DNA from: DASPSR01 sp035516175
GTDB taxonomy: Bacteria; Nitrospirota; UBA9217
DNA length: 64,000 nucleotides
NCBI GenBank assembly: GCA_035516175.1
Contig: DATJAO010000027.1
Span: 1 to 64,000 of the forward strand
Direction: 5' to 3'
Part shown: positions 1 to 8,924 of the stretch, piece by piece
Layout of the letters: each line of letters begins with the position of its first letter
Numbering within the stretch: position 1 is the first letter of the stretch
Translations under genes and position numbers: made by a program
The notes under the pieces: model-generated
Seen by the model: only the letters and a program-made list of their open reading frames with translations
What the model was told of the DNA's origin: nothing
Database searches by the model: none

Positions 1-1
1 C

Positions 2-421
2 TTCATCGTGGCCCTCTCTGAAGTCTGCCAGAACATCATCGAGCACAGCGAGAACAAAGGATTCGTGGGCATCCAGAAATACCGGTTCCAGAACCTGAAC
101 AGGAACGTGGTCAAGATCGCGGTCATGGACATTGGAATCGGATTCCGCAAGTCACTTGCCGGCAGGTTCAAACTGCGAAGCGACATAGATGCTATCGAAC
201 GGGCCCTCCTGCATGGCGCCTCTCGCTACGAGGACGAGGGCCGCGGCCACGGCTTGGCTGCGGTACGCAGGTTCGTCAATCAATGGCAGGGCAAGCTCTC
301 CATCCGATCAGGCACAGCAAAGCTATCCCTCATTCCCGAATGGGCCTGGGGTAACGAGAAAGAGCGAAATCTCATAGCCTTCCCCGGCTCGCAGATCAAT
401 ATCCTGCTTCCGGAAGTTTAG
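2..421 (+). CDS. HATPase_c-type ATP-binding protein, 5' truncated by window edge
   Basis: The reading frame is open from the first bases, so the true start lies upstream. The visible 139 codons form the C-terminal half of a GHKL ATP-binding domain: an N-box-like EVCQNIIEHS at the very start, a G1-like DIGIGF and a G2-like GRGHGLAAV. The spacing fits a small regulatory ATPase of the anti-sigma/histidine-kinase type rather than a topoisomerase or MutL. The next gene on the same strand encodes a STAS-like protein, the usual partner type of such kinases. This suggests a partner-switching pair, although 225 bases with a possible promoter separate them. The N-terminal part is not visible, so the overall architecture is unknown. 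Confidence 0.75.
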   Translation, partial: FIVALSEVCQNIIEHSENKGFVGIQKYRFQNLNRNVVKIAVMDIGIGFRKSLAGRFKLRSDIDAIERALLHGASRYEDEGRGHGLAAVRRFVNQWQGKLSIRSGTAKLSLIPEWAWGNEKERNLIAFPGSQINILLPEV

Positions 422-501
422 CCTTCTCGCCTTAGCCCGTTGCCTTTTGAGGAGAGGGGATGAGGGCGAACCTTCTGTTCCTGAAAACCTATTCGCACTT
501 C

Positions 502-534
502 ATTCCCGCGTAAGGCGAGCATCCAGGCGGGAAT
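502..534. repeat. Short inverted repeat, 8-bp arms
   Basis: ATTCCCGC at 502-509 is matched by GCGGGAAT at 527-534, with a 17-base loop. It lies about 80 bases behind the HATPase gene. No T-run follows it, so it is a weak terminator candidate. It may be a dispersed intergenic repeat. Confidence 0.35.
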
Positions 535-553
535 ACTTACACTAAAATTCTCC

Positions 554-596
554 TTGACAAAACTCGTAAAATATGGTTCAATTGATTCAATTGAAC
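554..596 (+). promoter_or_regulatory. Putative promoter with a perfect palindromic operator
   Basis: A consensus -35 box TTGACA lies at 554-559. The -10 position 17 bases later (TTCAAT, 577-582) is poor and falls inside a perfect palindrome, GTTCAATTGA / TCAATTGAAC, at 576-585 and 587-596 around a single central T. A 10-bp-arm palindrome over the -10 region, 50 bases ahead of the STAS-like gene, looks like a repressor or activator operator. The STAS-like protein itself seems to carry a winged helix and is a candidate ligand. This is inference from position and symmetry. Confidence 0.5.
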
Positions 597-646
597 AATA
601 GCAAAATATTGGGCTGGGGAAGGAAGATTAAGGATGAGGATTGGAA

Positions 647-1207
647 ATGGCCAAGTATGACCTTTATAAATTCCTCAGAGAAGAGCTCAAGTTCAGCTCG
701 AATAACCTCGTCACCCGGCCCTCGGGCCAGGCCATTCGGGAGCGGATTGAGCGGGACATCGAAAAGGAGGCCGAAGGCGCGGTGATTGCACTCGATTTTT
801 CGAAGATTGGGGTGATCGACTATTCCTGCGCCGATGAGATCGTGGCGAAGCTCGTGTCACGGCTCCTCAGCGGAGAGTACGGAGACAAGTATCTTCTCCT
901 AGCGGGGTTGAACGAAAACCAGAAGGAGAATATCGAGGTGGCGCTCGAACGCAAGGACCTTGCGGTCATGGCCGATACCCGGGACGGGAAAAGGGTAGTG
1001 CTGGGGGAGCTTAATAATTATCTCAGGGACACGCTCGATTTCATAGTCAAGAGAAGAACGGTCACATCTAAAGATCTCTCGGACAGCAGGAAGCTCGAGG
1101 CGAACACGAGCGGCACCCGGCTTCTGAACCTGCATAAGAAGCGGCTTGTCAAAAGGGCTGAAGAGATGCGAAATGACGGGAGAATTTGGGTGTATGAGCT
1201 CTTGTGA
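647..1207 (+). CDS. STAS-like (DUF4325-type) protein with probable C-terminal winged helix
   Basis: About 186 aa. ATG at 647 is preferred because AGGATGAGGA (631-640) sits six bases upstream; the in-frame TTG at 641 abuts that site. Residues about 35-115 resemble the STAS-like DUF4325 fold, with ALDFSKIGVIDYSCADE at the usual phosphosite strand-turn and a Ser-Cys where STAS proteins have the regulated serine. The last 55 residues (TVTSKDLS, then a Leu-rich helix, then RIWVYELL) look like a winged helix with a beta wing. The preceding gene encodes a GHKL ATPase and a perfect palindrome lies just upstream. The set could therefore be a partner-switch module that ends directly on DNA. The STAS-like part is fairly sure; the winged helix is read from pattern only. 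Confidence 0.6.
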   Translation: MAKYDLYKFLREELKFSSNNLVTRPSGQAIRERIERDIEKEAEGAVIALDFSKIGVIDYSCADEIVAKLVSRLLSGEYGDKYLLLAGLNENQKENIEVALERKDLAVMADTRDGKRVVLGELNNYLRDTLDFIVKRRTVTSKDLSDSRKLEANTSGTRLLNLHKKRLVKRAEEMRNDGRIWVYELL

Positions 1208-1299
1208 AAGTCAATTTTCGTTGACTGTAAGCGCATCGTGATGATACAATGTTACGTATTGTTCGCGATTGCAGGATGTGAGAAGAATGGTGATTCCCC

Positions 1300-2535
1300 A
1301 TGCGCGCTGAAATCATAGCAACCGGCAGTGAGCTTCTGTCAGGAGGCGTGCCGGAGACCAATTCCATATTCCTTTCGGAGGGACTCCTGCTTGTCGGCCT
1401 GGAGACGGCGTTTAAGACCGTTGTCGGCGATGATGAGAAAGATATGGAAGAGGCGCTCCGCAGGGCCATGGATCGGGCCGATGCAGTGATCGTCACCGGT
1501 GGGATTGGACCAACCGAGGACGACATTACGCGCAAGGTGGTCGCGAAGATCGTCAAGCGGCGCCTGGTGCTGAACGAGGACGCTTTTAAGGCCATCCATG
1601 CCAGGCTTTCCGGAAGAGGCAGGGAGTACGTGAGCACGAACGACCGGCAGGCATTGATCCCCGCGGGTGCGCGGCTCCTCCAGAACCCGGTCGGCATTGC
1701 ACCCGGTTTCTTTCTTGATGAGGAAAACACGTTCATCGCCGTCCTCCCCGGTGTCCCCAAGGAAATGACGGCTATGTTTATTGAGGGGCTCAGGCCGGTT
1801 CTTGAGGAACGGTTCGGCGGTAAAATATTCATCAGACGCAGGATATTGCACACCTGCGGCGTGTCCGAGTCCGCAGTAAATCAGGCCATACAGGACATCA
1901 TGAAGCGAGGAGCGCCGGCCGTGGGACTCACGGTAAAAGAGACTGGCGTGGACATCCGCATCATCGCCAGCGAGACCGGCGCCGAGCGGGCTCAATCGCT
2001 TGTGGGCAGCACCGAGGCGGCGATACGGGAAAGGCTCGGCGACGCCGTGTACAGCGTGGACGGCCAGCCGATGGAAGAAGTAGTGGGTGCGCTTCTTAAA
2101 CAGCGCAGGCTTAAGCTCTCAGTCGCCGAATCCTGTACAGGCGGTCTGATCGGATCAAGGATCACGAACATCGCCGGGAGCTCGGAGTACTTCGAGTGTG
2201 CGGCCGTGACCTATAGCAATCCGGCGAAGATGGAGATGCTTGGTGTGCCGGGAGCATTGCTCGAGCGCCACGGTGCGGTCAGCAGCGAGGTGGCAGCGGC
2301 CATGGCGCGGGGCATCAGGCAGGCTGCGAAGACGGACCTCGGACTTTCGGTCACCGGTATCGCCGGCCCCGACGGCGGCACCGAACAGAAGCCCGTGGGG
2401 CTCGTGTACACCGCACTCGCAAGTGCCCAGGGAATCAAGACCAATGAGCACCGGTTTCTGGGAAACAGAGAGCAGGTGCGCATGAAGGCCTCCCAGATGG
2501 CCCTGGACATGGTGAGACGGCATTTGATCGGCTAG
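1300..2535 (+). CDS. cinA: CinA family protein (MoCF domain + NMN deamidase domain)
   Basis: 411 aa, the normal length for full CinA. Residues 1-170 form the MoaB/MogA-like domain (ATGSELLSGG near the start, GGIGPTEDDIT near residue 70), which in the family has ADP-ribose pyrophosphatase activity. The C-terminal 160 residues are the PncC nicotinamide-mononucleotide deamidase domain (AESCTGGLIGSRIT, GIAGPDGGT, KPVG). The enzyme recycles pyridine nucleotides in the cytoplasm. It lies 61 bases ahead of thpR and heads the cinA-thpR-recA arrangement common in many bacteria. All signature motifs are intact. Confidence 0.95.
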   Translation: MRAEIIATGSELLSGGVPETNSIFLSEGLLLVGLETAFKTVVGDDEKDMEEALRRAMDRADAVIVTGGIGPTEDDITRKVVAKIVKRRLVLNEDAFKAIHARLSGRGREYVSTNDRQALIPAGARLLQNPVGIAPGFFLDEENTFIAVLPGVPKEMTAMFIEGLRPVLEERFGGKIFIRRRILHTCGVSESAVNQAIQDIMKRGAPAVGLTVKETGVDIRIIASETGAERAQSLVGSTEAAIRERLGDAVYSVDGQPMEEVVGALLKQRRLKLSVAESCTGGLIGSRITNIAGSSEYFECAAVTYSNPAKMEMLGVPGALLERHGAVSSEVAAAMARGIRQAAKTDLGLSVTGIAGPDGGTEQKPVGLVYTALASAQGIKTNEHRFLGNREQVRMKASQMALDMVRRHLIG

Positions 2536-2596
2536 CGCGGAATGGAAACCCTGGGAAAATATGATTTGTTGATTGCGCGTTCATTCCGTATTTGAT

Positions 2597-3154
2597 ATGC
2601 GTACTTTCATCGCCATAGAGATCCCTGCTGAGATCATAACGGAGATGGCGAAGGTCCAGGACGAGCTCAAGCGCTCCGGCGCTGATGCGGGCTGGACCAG
2701 ACCTGAGGGGATCCATCTGACGCTCAAATTTCTGGGAGAGGTGCCGGAAGCGATGATCGAGGAGATCAAGAGCGCCCTGGTCCAGGCTGCCGAAGCCACG
2801 GGCAGGTTCCGGCTGAAGATAGCCGGGGCAGGTGCCTTCCCGAACCCGAAGAAGCCCCGTGTGGTCTGGCTTGGCGTGTCGGGTGATATTGACAGGCTTT
2901 CAGCGCTTCAAGGTTCGGTTGAGAAATTGATGGGAGCAATCGGGTTTGACCGGGAGGAGCGGGCCTTTTCCCCCCATCTCACGCTGGCGCGGATCAAGTA
3001 TCTCCGGCCGCGGTTCTCCTGGCAGAAGGCGATCGACAGCATTAAGGATATAAAGCTCGCCGAGTTTGAGGTGGACCACGTCAGCCTCATGAAGAGCGAC
3101 ATTAAGCCGTCGGGTGCGGTGTATACGGAGATCGGCAAGGTAAGTTTGAAATAA
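2597..3154 (+). CDS. thpR: RNA 2',3'-cyclic phosphodiesterase (2H family)
   Basis: About 185 aa from the ATG at 2597; an upstream in-frame TTG adds eight residues that do not look conserved. The 2H phosphoesterase family is marked by two H-x-T-x motifs, seen here as HLTLKFLG near residue 44 and HLTLARIK near residue 127. The start MRTFIAIEIP is typical of the family. The enzyme opens 2',3'-cyclic phosphate ends, and older annotation calls it 2'-5' RNA ligase. It lies between cinA and recA, an arrangement shared by many genomes. Confidence 0.92.
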   Translation: MRTFIAIEIPAEIITEMAKVQDELKRSGADAGWTRPEGIHLTLKFLGEVPEAMIEEIKSALVQAAEATGRFRLKIAGAGAFPNPKKPRVVWLGVSGDIDRLSALQGSVEKLMGAIGFDREERAFSPHLTLARIKYLRPRFSWQKAIDSIKDIKLAEFEVDHVSLMKSDIKPSGAVYTEIGKVSLK

Positions 3155-3221
3155 GTTTGGAATTCGACATTCAAAGTTCGATGCAACTGGTGAGCCGCGC
3201 AGCGGCGAAAGGAGATCCATA

Positions 3222-4334
3222 ATGGCGGACAAGGATAAGTTGAAGGCGCTGGAACTGGCGGTGGGCCAGATCGAGAAACAGTTCGGGAAAGGCTCCATCA
3301 TGCGCCTAGGCAGAGAGGAAGTCCCGGCGGGCATTCCCGCGATATCCTCAGGTTCCCTGGGCCTGGACATCGCCCTCGGCGTGGGCGGTGTGCCGCGTGG
3401 GAGGATCATCGAGATCTACGGCCCCGAATCCTCCGGCAAGACCACGCTTGCGCTCCATGTCATCGCAGAAGCCCAGAAGGCCGGGGGCCAGGCTGCTTTC
3501 ATCGACGCAGAGCATGCGCTCGACGTGGTCTATGCACGTAAGCTAGGGGTCCGCACTGATGACCTGCTGATCTCGCAGCCGGACACGGGAGAGCAGGCGC
3601 TCGAGATCACCGAGACCCTCGTCAGGAGCGGCGCCATCGACGTTATCGTGGTCGATTCCGTGGCCGCGCTCACGCCGCGGGCCGAGATCGAAGGTGAGAT
3701 GGGAGATGCCCACATGGGACTGCAGGCGAGGCTCATGAGCCAGGCGCTCAGAAAGCTCACGGGCGCGATCAGCAAGTCCGCGACGACGCTCATCTTTATC
3801 AACCAGATCCGTATGAAGATCGGAGTCATGTTCGGCAATCCCGAAACCACTACCGGCGGCAACGCTTTGAAGTTTTATGCCTCGGTACGGCTCGACATCC
3901 GCAGGATATCAGCCATCAAGGAAGGCGAGGACGTGACCGGGGGAAGGGTGAAGGTCAAGGTCGTGAAGAACAAGATCGCGCCGCCATTCCGGTCTGCGGA
4001 GTTTGATATAATGTTCAACGAAGGCATCTCCAAGATCGGCGAGATCATCGATATGGGCGTGGAGAAGAATATCGTGGAGAAGAGCGGCGCATGGTTCTCC
4101 TACGGCGGTACGCGGATCGGCCAGGGGCGGGAGAATGTGAAACAATTCCTTCTGGAGCACGCGGACATGGCTTCCGAGATCGAGCAAAGAGTACGGCAGG
4201 CTGCAGGCCTCCCGGCTGTTGGCGCCGCGGCGGAGAGCAGCGCTTCAGCCCGGGACAAGGATGCCGCTCCGCAGGGGGAGCGCGGGGGAAAATCCGTGAA
4301 GGGCCAGAAATCCGAGAAGCACGTGGAGGCGTAA
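3222..4334 (+). CDS. recA: Recombinase RecA
   Basis: 370 aa. It carries the Walker A motif GPESSGKT near residue 68, the loop-2 segment GNPETTTGGNALKF and the conserved FINQIRMKIG. AAAGGAG stands eight bases ahead of the ATG. RecA forms filaments on single-stranded DNA, catalyses strand exchange and triggers LexA cleavage. The C-terminal 40 residues are a low-complexity Ala/Ser/Lys/Gly tail, more basic than the acidic tail of the Escherichia coli protein. The stop codon is followed directly by the pilT start, so the two are probably co-transcribed. I see no clear LexA box in the short upstream gap. Confidence 0.98.
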   Translation: MADKDKLKALELAVGQIEKQFGKGSIMRLGREEVPAGIPAISSGSLGLDIALGVGGVPRGRIIEIYGPESSGKTTLALHVIAEAQKAGGQAAFIDAEHALDVVYARKLGVRTDDLLISQPDTGEQALEITETLVRSGAIDVIVVDSVAALTPRAEIEGEMGDAHMGLQARLMSQALRKLTGAISKSATTLIFINQIRMKIGVMFGNPETTTGGNALKFYASVRLDIRRISAIKEGEDVTGGRVKVKVVKNKIAPPFRSAEFDIMFNEGISKIGEIIDMGVEKNIVEKSGAWFSYGGTRIGQGRENVKQFLLEHADMASEIEQRVRQAAGLPAVGAAAESSASARDKDAAPQGERGGKSVKGQKSEKHVEA

Positions 4335-5585
4335 ATGAATCTGAACGATCTGCTTAAGGTAACCTTTGAAAAACGCGCGTCTGACCTGCATATCAAGGTA
4401 GGGGTGCCACCGGTGCTCAGGATCGACGGAAAGCTGACGCCGCTTGAGACCGAAAAGAGGCTCACGCAAGAGGATGCCCTCGCCATTGCCATGGGCATCA
4501 TGAACGCTACGCAGAAAACGAAGTTCAAGGATAAAAACGAACTCGATATGGCCTATGCCGTGCCGGGTCTGGGTCGTTTCCGGGTGAACGTGTTCCAGCA
4601 GCGCGGGAGCGTAGGCATGGTCTTCCGGCAGGTTCCCATGAAGATCTTGAATTTCGAGGATCTCATGCTTCCCGCAGTGCTCACGAAAATTACACAGGAG
4701 CAGCGCGGGCTGATCCTGGTAACGGGGACGACGGGAAGCGGTAAATCCACGACCCTTGCATCGATGATCGATTATATCAATACATCCAGAACGGCTAACA
4801 TCGTCACGATCGAGGATCCGATTGAATTTTTACATAGAGATAAAAAAAGCATCGTGAACCAGCGCGAGATCGGCAGTGATACCTTTTCATTCGGCGACGC
4901 GCTGAGGAGCGCCTTGCGTCAGGACCCTGACGTTATCCTCGTGGGAGAAATGAGGGACTTCGAGACCATCTCCACGGCACTGACAGCAGCCGAGACGGGC
5001 CACCTTGTGCTCTCCACCCTGCATACCCTGGACGCGGCGGAAACCGTGAACCGTATCATCACCGTTTTCCCCCCTTACCAGCAGAAACAGGTCAGAATGC
5101 AGCTTGCATCGGTTATCAAGGGCATCATCTCGCAAAGGCTCGTCGCCAAAGCGGATGGCAGCGGACGCGTGCCGGCGGTCGAGGTGATGCTTGGCACTCT
5201 GTCGGTGCGGGAAGCAATCATTGATGATGCGAAGACCCGCCAGATACCGTCGATCATTGCAGCCGGCATTACTCACTACGGCATGCAGACCTTTGACCAG
5301 TCGCTCCTCATGCTTTACAAGAAGGGTGTGATCACCTATGAAGAGGCGATCATGACTGCGAGCAACCCCGACGACTTTGCGCTCAAGGTCAAGGGCATCC
5401 AGTCAACGAGCGATATCACATGGGAAGAGGAAGATCGGAGAAAAACAGGAAGCAAGCCGGCTGCAGGGCCGGCTCCGAAGCCGGGAGGCGCTCCCGGTTC
5501 CGCCCAGCAGCAGGGTGAGGCGCGGGAGTATAAGGGACCCTCGACGGACAGCGACTTTAAAATCGACCGGTTTGGAGACAAATAG
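4335..5585 (+). CDS. pilT: Type IV pilus retraction ATPase PilT
   Basis: 416 aa hexameric secretion-type ATPase that powers pilus retraction at the inner face of the cytoplasmic membrane. Landmarks: the N-terminal SDLHIKVG segment, Walker A GTTGSGKST near residue 136, the Asp-box TIEDPIEFLH, Walker B VGEMRDFETI and the His-box HLVLSTLHT. These favour PilT over PilB. It is about 45 residues longer than usual because of a Pro/Gly/Ala/Gln-rich C-terminal extension after residue 370. The start abuts the recA stop with no spacer, which places pilT inside the recA-recX unit. Confidence 0.95.
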   Translation: MNLNDLLKVTFEKRASDLHIKVGVPPVLRIDGKLTPLETEKRLTQEDALAIAMGIMNATQKTKFKDKNELDMAYAVPGLGRFRVNVFQQRGSVGMVFRQVPMKILNFEDLMLPAVLTKITQEQRGLILVTGTTGSGKSTTLASMIDYINTSRTANIVTIEDPIEFLHRDKKSIVNQREIGSDTFSFGDALRSALRQDPDVILVGEMRDFETISTALTAAETGHLVLSTLHTLDAAETVNRIITVFPPYQQKQVRMQLASVIKGIISQRLVAKADGSGRVPAVEVMLGTLSVREAIIDDAKTRQIPSIIAAGITHYGMQTFDQSLLMLYKKGVITYEEAIMTASNPDDFALKVKGIQSTSDITWEEEDRRKTGSKPAAGPAPKPGGAPGSAQQQGEAREYKGPSTDSDFKIDRFGDK

Positions 5586-5610
5586 AGGGACTGGCGCGGA
5601 GACGCGGTGC

Positions 5611-6090
5611 ATGGGTGACGAGAATGACAAAGAATGTAACCGAGCAAAGAACGTCGCCTACCGCTATCTCTCCTACCGGCCAAGAAGTTATTCAGAGGTT
5701 GAGAAAAAGCTGCGTGACCAAGGATTCGGCAATGCCACCGTTCTCGAAGTCCTATCCAATCTGATCCGGCTCGGATACATCGACGATGAGAAGTTTGCGG
5801 ACCAATGGGCGCAGAGCAGGATAAGGCTCCGAGGACTCGGCAGGCGCAGGATTGAGCAAGAACTGAGAGATAAGGGTGTTGACCGAGAAACTGCGCGCCG
5901 GGCGCTTGATGACGTTCTGACCGCTGATCTCGAAATCGAAACCGCGAGAAAGGCCGCCGAGCGAAAGCTCACGACGATGAGAACCCTCGACCGGGAAACC
6001 AGGCGGAGACGGCTTGCAGGTTTTCTCGAAAGAAAAGGGTTTTCGTTCGCAGTAATTCGTCATGTTTTATTAGACACTGATCGAGGTTGA
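5611..6090 (+). CDS. recX: Regulatory protein RecX
   Basis: 159 aa from the ATG at 5611. The frame is open further upstream but overlaps pilT without conserved sequence. The protein has the three-helix repeats of RecX: a first repeat with AYRYLSYRPRSYSEVEKKL, then IRLGYIDDEKFA, then RRIEQELRDKGVD, ending in a Phe-rich FLERKGFSF. RecX binds RecA filaments and limits their extension. It lies 25 bases behind pilT and so shares the probable recA-pilT-recX transcript. Recognition is by helix pattern and by linkage to recA, both typical. Confidence 0.88.
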   Translation: MGDENDKECNRAKNVAYRYLSYRPRSYSEVEKKLRDQGFGNATVLEVLSNLIRLGYIDDEKFADQWAQSRIRLRGLGRRRIEQELRDKGVDRETARRALDDVLTADLEIETARKAAERKLTTMRTLDRETRRRRLAGFLERKGFSFAVIRHVLLDTDRG

Positions 6091-6214
6091 AACCACAGAT
6101 AAGCAGTAGCAGGCGCGCTTCTCAGCGACACGGCTTAATACGGAGATAATTCTTGAGTCCGAGATTTATCATTCTTGTAACCGTGTCCGTCCGCCTTATC
6201 CTTCATCTGTGGTT
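6091..6214. repeat. Inverted repeat AACCACAGAT / ATCTGTGGTT framing the recX-alaS gap
   Basis: AACCACAGAT at 6091-6100, directly after the recX stop, is matched perfectly by ATCTGTGGTT at 6205-6214. The 104 bases between hold no gene. The CCACAGA core returns near 29.9-30.0 kb. Such CCACAGA-type intergenic repeats are common in related genomes, and their role is not known. Confidence 0.5.
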
Positions 6215-6245
6215 ATTTTAATTTTTTGGGGTTAAGGAGTAAGAC

Positions 6246-8882
6246 TTGAAGGCAAACGATTTGCGGAAGCTTTTTTTAGACTACTTTGCAGAGCGTGGGC
6301 ATAAGATTGTGCCGAGCTCGGCGCTCGTTCCCCGGAACGACCCGACGCTCCTGTTCACGAACGCGGGTATGGTGCAGTTCAAGAGCATGTTCCTCGGTGA
6401 TGAAACGCGGGAGTACAAACGTGCGGTGACGAGTCAGAAATGCATGCGCGCCGGCGGCAAGCATAACGATCTCGAGAACGTCGGCCATACTGCCCGGCAT
6501 CACACTTTCTTCGAGATGCTCGGGAACTTCTCGTTCGGTGATTACTTCAAAAAAGAAGCGATCGCCTTTGCCTGGGAATTCCTTACGAACGCTGTCAGTC
6601 TTCCGAAGGAGAAACTCTGGGTCACGATCTACAAGGATGACGACGATGCATTCCGGCTCTGGCAGGATGTGGCCAAGGTCCCTCCCGATCGCATCGTGCG
6701 TCTCGGCGATAAGGATAACTTCTGGCAGATGGGAGACACTGGCCCCTGCGGTCCGTGCTCCGAGATCATCTTCGACCAGGGACCTGAGGTCGGATGCGGG
6801 AGAGGCGAATGCGCCGTAGGATGCGACTGCGACCGCTATCTTGAAATCTGGAACCTCGTTTTCATGCAATTCAACAGGGACGCATCGGGAACACTTTCAC
6901 CCCTGCCTAGGCCAAGCATCGACACGGGCATGGGACTCGAGCGGCTGTCTGCCGTGGTCCAGGGCGTCAAGAGCAATTTCGAGACTGACCTGTTCCAGCC
7001 GATCATCAAACAGATTGCAGCGCTTGCCGGAGTGCCGTACCACAAGGACCAGCAGGCGGACATTTCATACCAGGTGATCGCCGACCATCTCAGGGCAATG
7101 ACCTTTTTGATCTCCGACGGCGTGCTCCCCTCGAACGAAGGAAGGGGGTACGTGCTTCGGCGCGTGATTCGCAGGGCTAGCCGCTATGGGAGGCTCATCG
7201 GGATCGAAAAGCCGTTCCTGTACAAGCTTACGGGAGTGGTTGTTGATGAGATGCGCGAAGCCTATCCCGAACTCGTGGACGGCCGCGAGCACGTTGCCAA
7301 GGTCACGCTGCTCGAAGAGGAACGGTTCGCCACAACGCTCACCTCAGGTATCGCGCTTCTGAATGAAACGGTGGCCAAGATCAAGGCAGAGAAAAAAAAT
7401 GAGATTCCCGGCGATGTACTGTTTAAGCTCTACGATACCTTCGGCTTTCCCCTCGACCTAGTAGCGGATATGGCTCGGGACATGGACCTGAAGCTTGATG
7501 AAGATGGGTACCGGAAGGCCATGCAGGAGCAGCGGGACAAGGCAAGGGCTGCTTGGGCCGGATCAGGCGAATCGAAGGTCAAGCCCGTCTATAAAGAAGT
7601 CGCCGGAGCTATTCGAAAGCCCGCATTCACGGGTTATGATATACTTCAAGATAACGGCCAGATAATTGCTATCATTAAGGGAGACAAGAGGGTCACTGAG
7701 GCGCGTGAGGGCGACGAGGCCGAGCTAATCCTGGACCGCACGCCCTTCTATGCCGAATCGGGCGGCCAAGTGGGAGACAAAGGCGACGTGCTCGGCGAAG
7801 GCGCCAAGTTCTCAGTAAATGATACGGTGAAACCTTACGAAGATCTCATCGTTCATCGGGGCAGGCTCAAGAAGGGCACTCTCAAGGTGGGTGACACAGT
7901 GCTCGCACGGGTGGACGAGGAGAGAAGGGGTGATACGGCGCGACACCATACTGCCACGCACCTGCTCCACGCTACGCTCCGTTATGTGCTCGGTGACCAC
8001 GTGAAGCAAGCGGGCTCGCTTGTGGCGCCAGACCGTCTGCGGTTCGATTTTGCACACTATACGGCGCTTACGGACCGGGAGCTGAACAGGCTCGAAGAGG
8101 TCATTAACGAGCACATCATCGAGAACCACCCCGTTGAGACAATGGTTATGGACGTTGACCAGGCCGTCGCTTCCGGAGCCGTGGCGCTTTTTGATGAAAA
8201 ATACGGCGACAGGGTGCGGGTGGTCACGGTTAAAGACGTGAGCAAGGAACTCTGCGGTGGCACGCACACTCATGCAAGCGGTGATATTGGTGTGTTCAAG
8301 ATCATTTCCGAAGTGGGCATAGCCGCAGGCGTTCGGAGGATAGAGGCCGTTGCCGGCAGACATGCGTACCGGGCGTTCAAACGCGAGGAGCAAAGTATCA
8401 TGGATATAGCCCAACTGCTCAAGGCGTCTGACCTCGACGTCGTCCCGCGCATTGAGAAGCTTGTAGCCCAGGTCAAGGGTCTGGAGAAGGAGATCGACCA
8501 GTTCAAGCATAAGCTCCAGTCGTCCCAGGCCGGCGACGTCGTCGGCGGAGCGCAGTTGATCGACGGGATCAAGGTGCTCACAAAGCGCGCTGATGGCATG
8601 GACCCCAAGGATCTGCGCGACTTTGGTGACAAGCTCAGGGACAAGCTCGGCTCGGGCATCCTGGCACTCGGCTCAGTCAAGGACGAGAAGGTGAGTATCA
8701 TCGTGATGGTCTCGAAAGACCTTACATCCCGGTTTCATGCCGGCCAGATCATCAAGGGAATGGCAGCCATCCTCGGCGGTACGGGAGGCGGCAAGCCCGA
8801 TTTAGCTCAGTCCGGAGGAAAAGATCCCGCGAAACTGGACGCGGCACTCGAGGCGTTGTATGCTATAATAAAAAAAACATAA
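6246..8882 (+). CDS. alaS: Alanine--tRNA ligase
   Basis: 878 aa class II synthetase that charges tRNA-Ala and edits mischarged Ser/Gly. The start is TTG at 6246, supported by AAGGAG at 6234-6239 and by homology from KANDLRKLFLDYFAERGH onward. Visible parts: the aminoacylation core (FTNAGMVQFK, ENVGHTARHHTFFEM), the editing domain zinc-site pieces HHTATHLLHA and CGGTHTHASGDIG, and the C-terminal Gly-rich C-Ala domain (GGTGGGKPDLAQSGG). The length is normal for the family. Confidence 0.98.
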   Translation: MKANDLRKLFLDYFAERGHKIVPSSALVPRNDPTLLFTNAGMVQFKSMFLGDETREYKRAVTSQKCMRAGGKHNDLENVGHTARHHTFFEMLGNFSFGDYFKKEAIAFAWEFLTNAVSLPKEKLWVTIYKDDDDAFRLWQDVAKVPPDRIVRLGDKDNFWQMGDTGPCGPCSEIIFDQGPEVGCGRGECAVGCDCDRYLEIWNLVFMQFNRDASGTLSPLPRPSIDTGMGLERLSAVVQGVKSNFETDLFQPIIKQIAALAGVPYHKDQQADISYQVIADHLRAMTFLISDGVLPSNEGRGYVLRRVIRRASRYGRLIGIEKPFLYKLTGVVVDEMREAYPELVDGREHVAKVTLLEEERFATTLTSGIALLNETVAKIKAEKKNEIPGDVLFKLYDTFGFPLDLVADMARDMDLKLDEDGYRKAMQEQRDKARAAWAGSGESKVKPVYKEVAGAIRKPAFTGYDILQDNGQIIAIIKGDKRVTEAREGDEAELILDRTPFYAESGGQVGDKGDVLGEGAKFSVNDTVKPYEDLIVHRGRLKKGTLKVGDTVLARVDEERRGDTARHHTATHLLHATLRYVLGDHVKQAGSLVAPDRLRFDFAHYTALTDRELNRLEEVINEHIIENHPVETMVMDVDQAVASGAVALFDEKYGDRVRVVTVKDVSKELCGGTHTHASGDIGVFKIISEVGIAAGVRRIEAVAGRHAYRAFKREEQSIMDIAQLLKASDLDVVPRIEKLVAQVKGLEKEIDQFKHKLQSSQAGDVVGGAQLIDGIKVLTKRADGMDPKDLRDFGDKLRDKLGSGILALGSVKDEKVSIIVMVSKDLTSRFHAGQIIKGMAAILGGTGGGKPDLAQSGGKDPAKLDAALEALYAIIKKT

Positions 8883-8924
8883 GGAATGCGTGCAGAAGAG
8901 GCGTACCCCAGGGAGGAGGATAAC

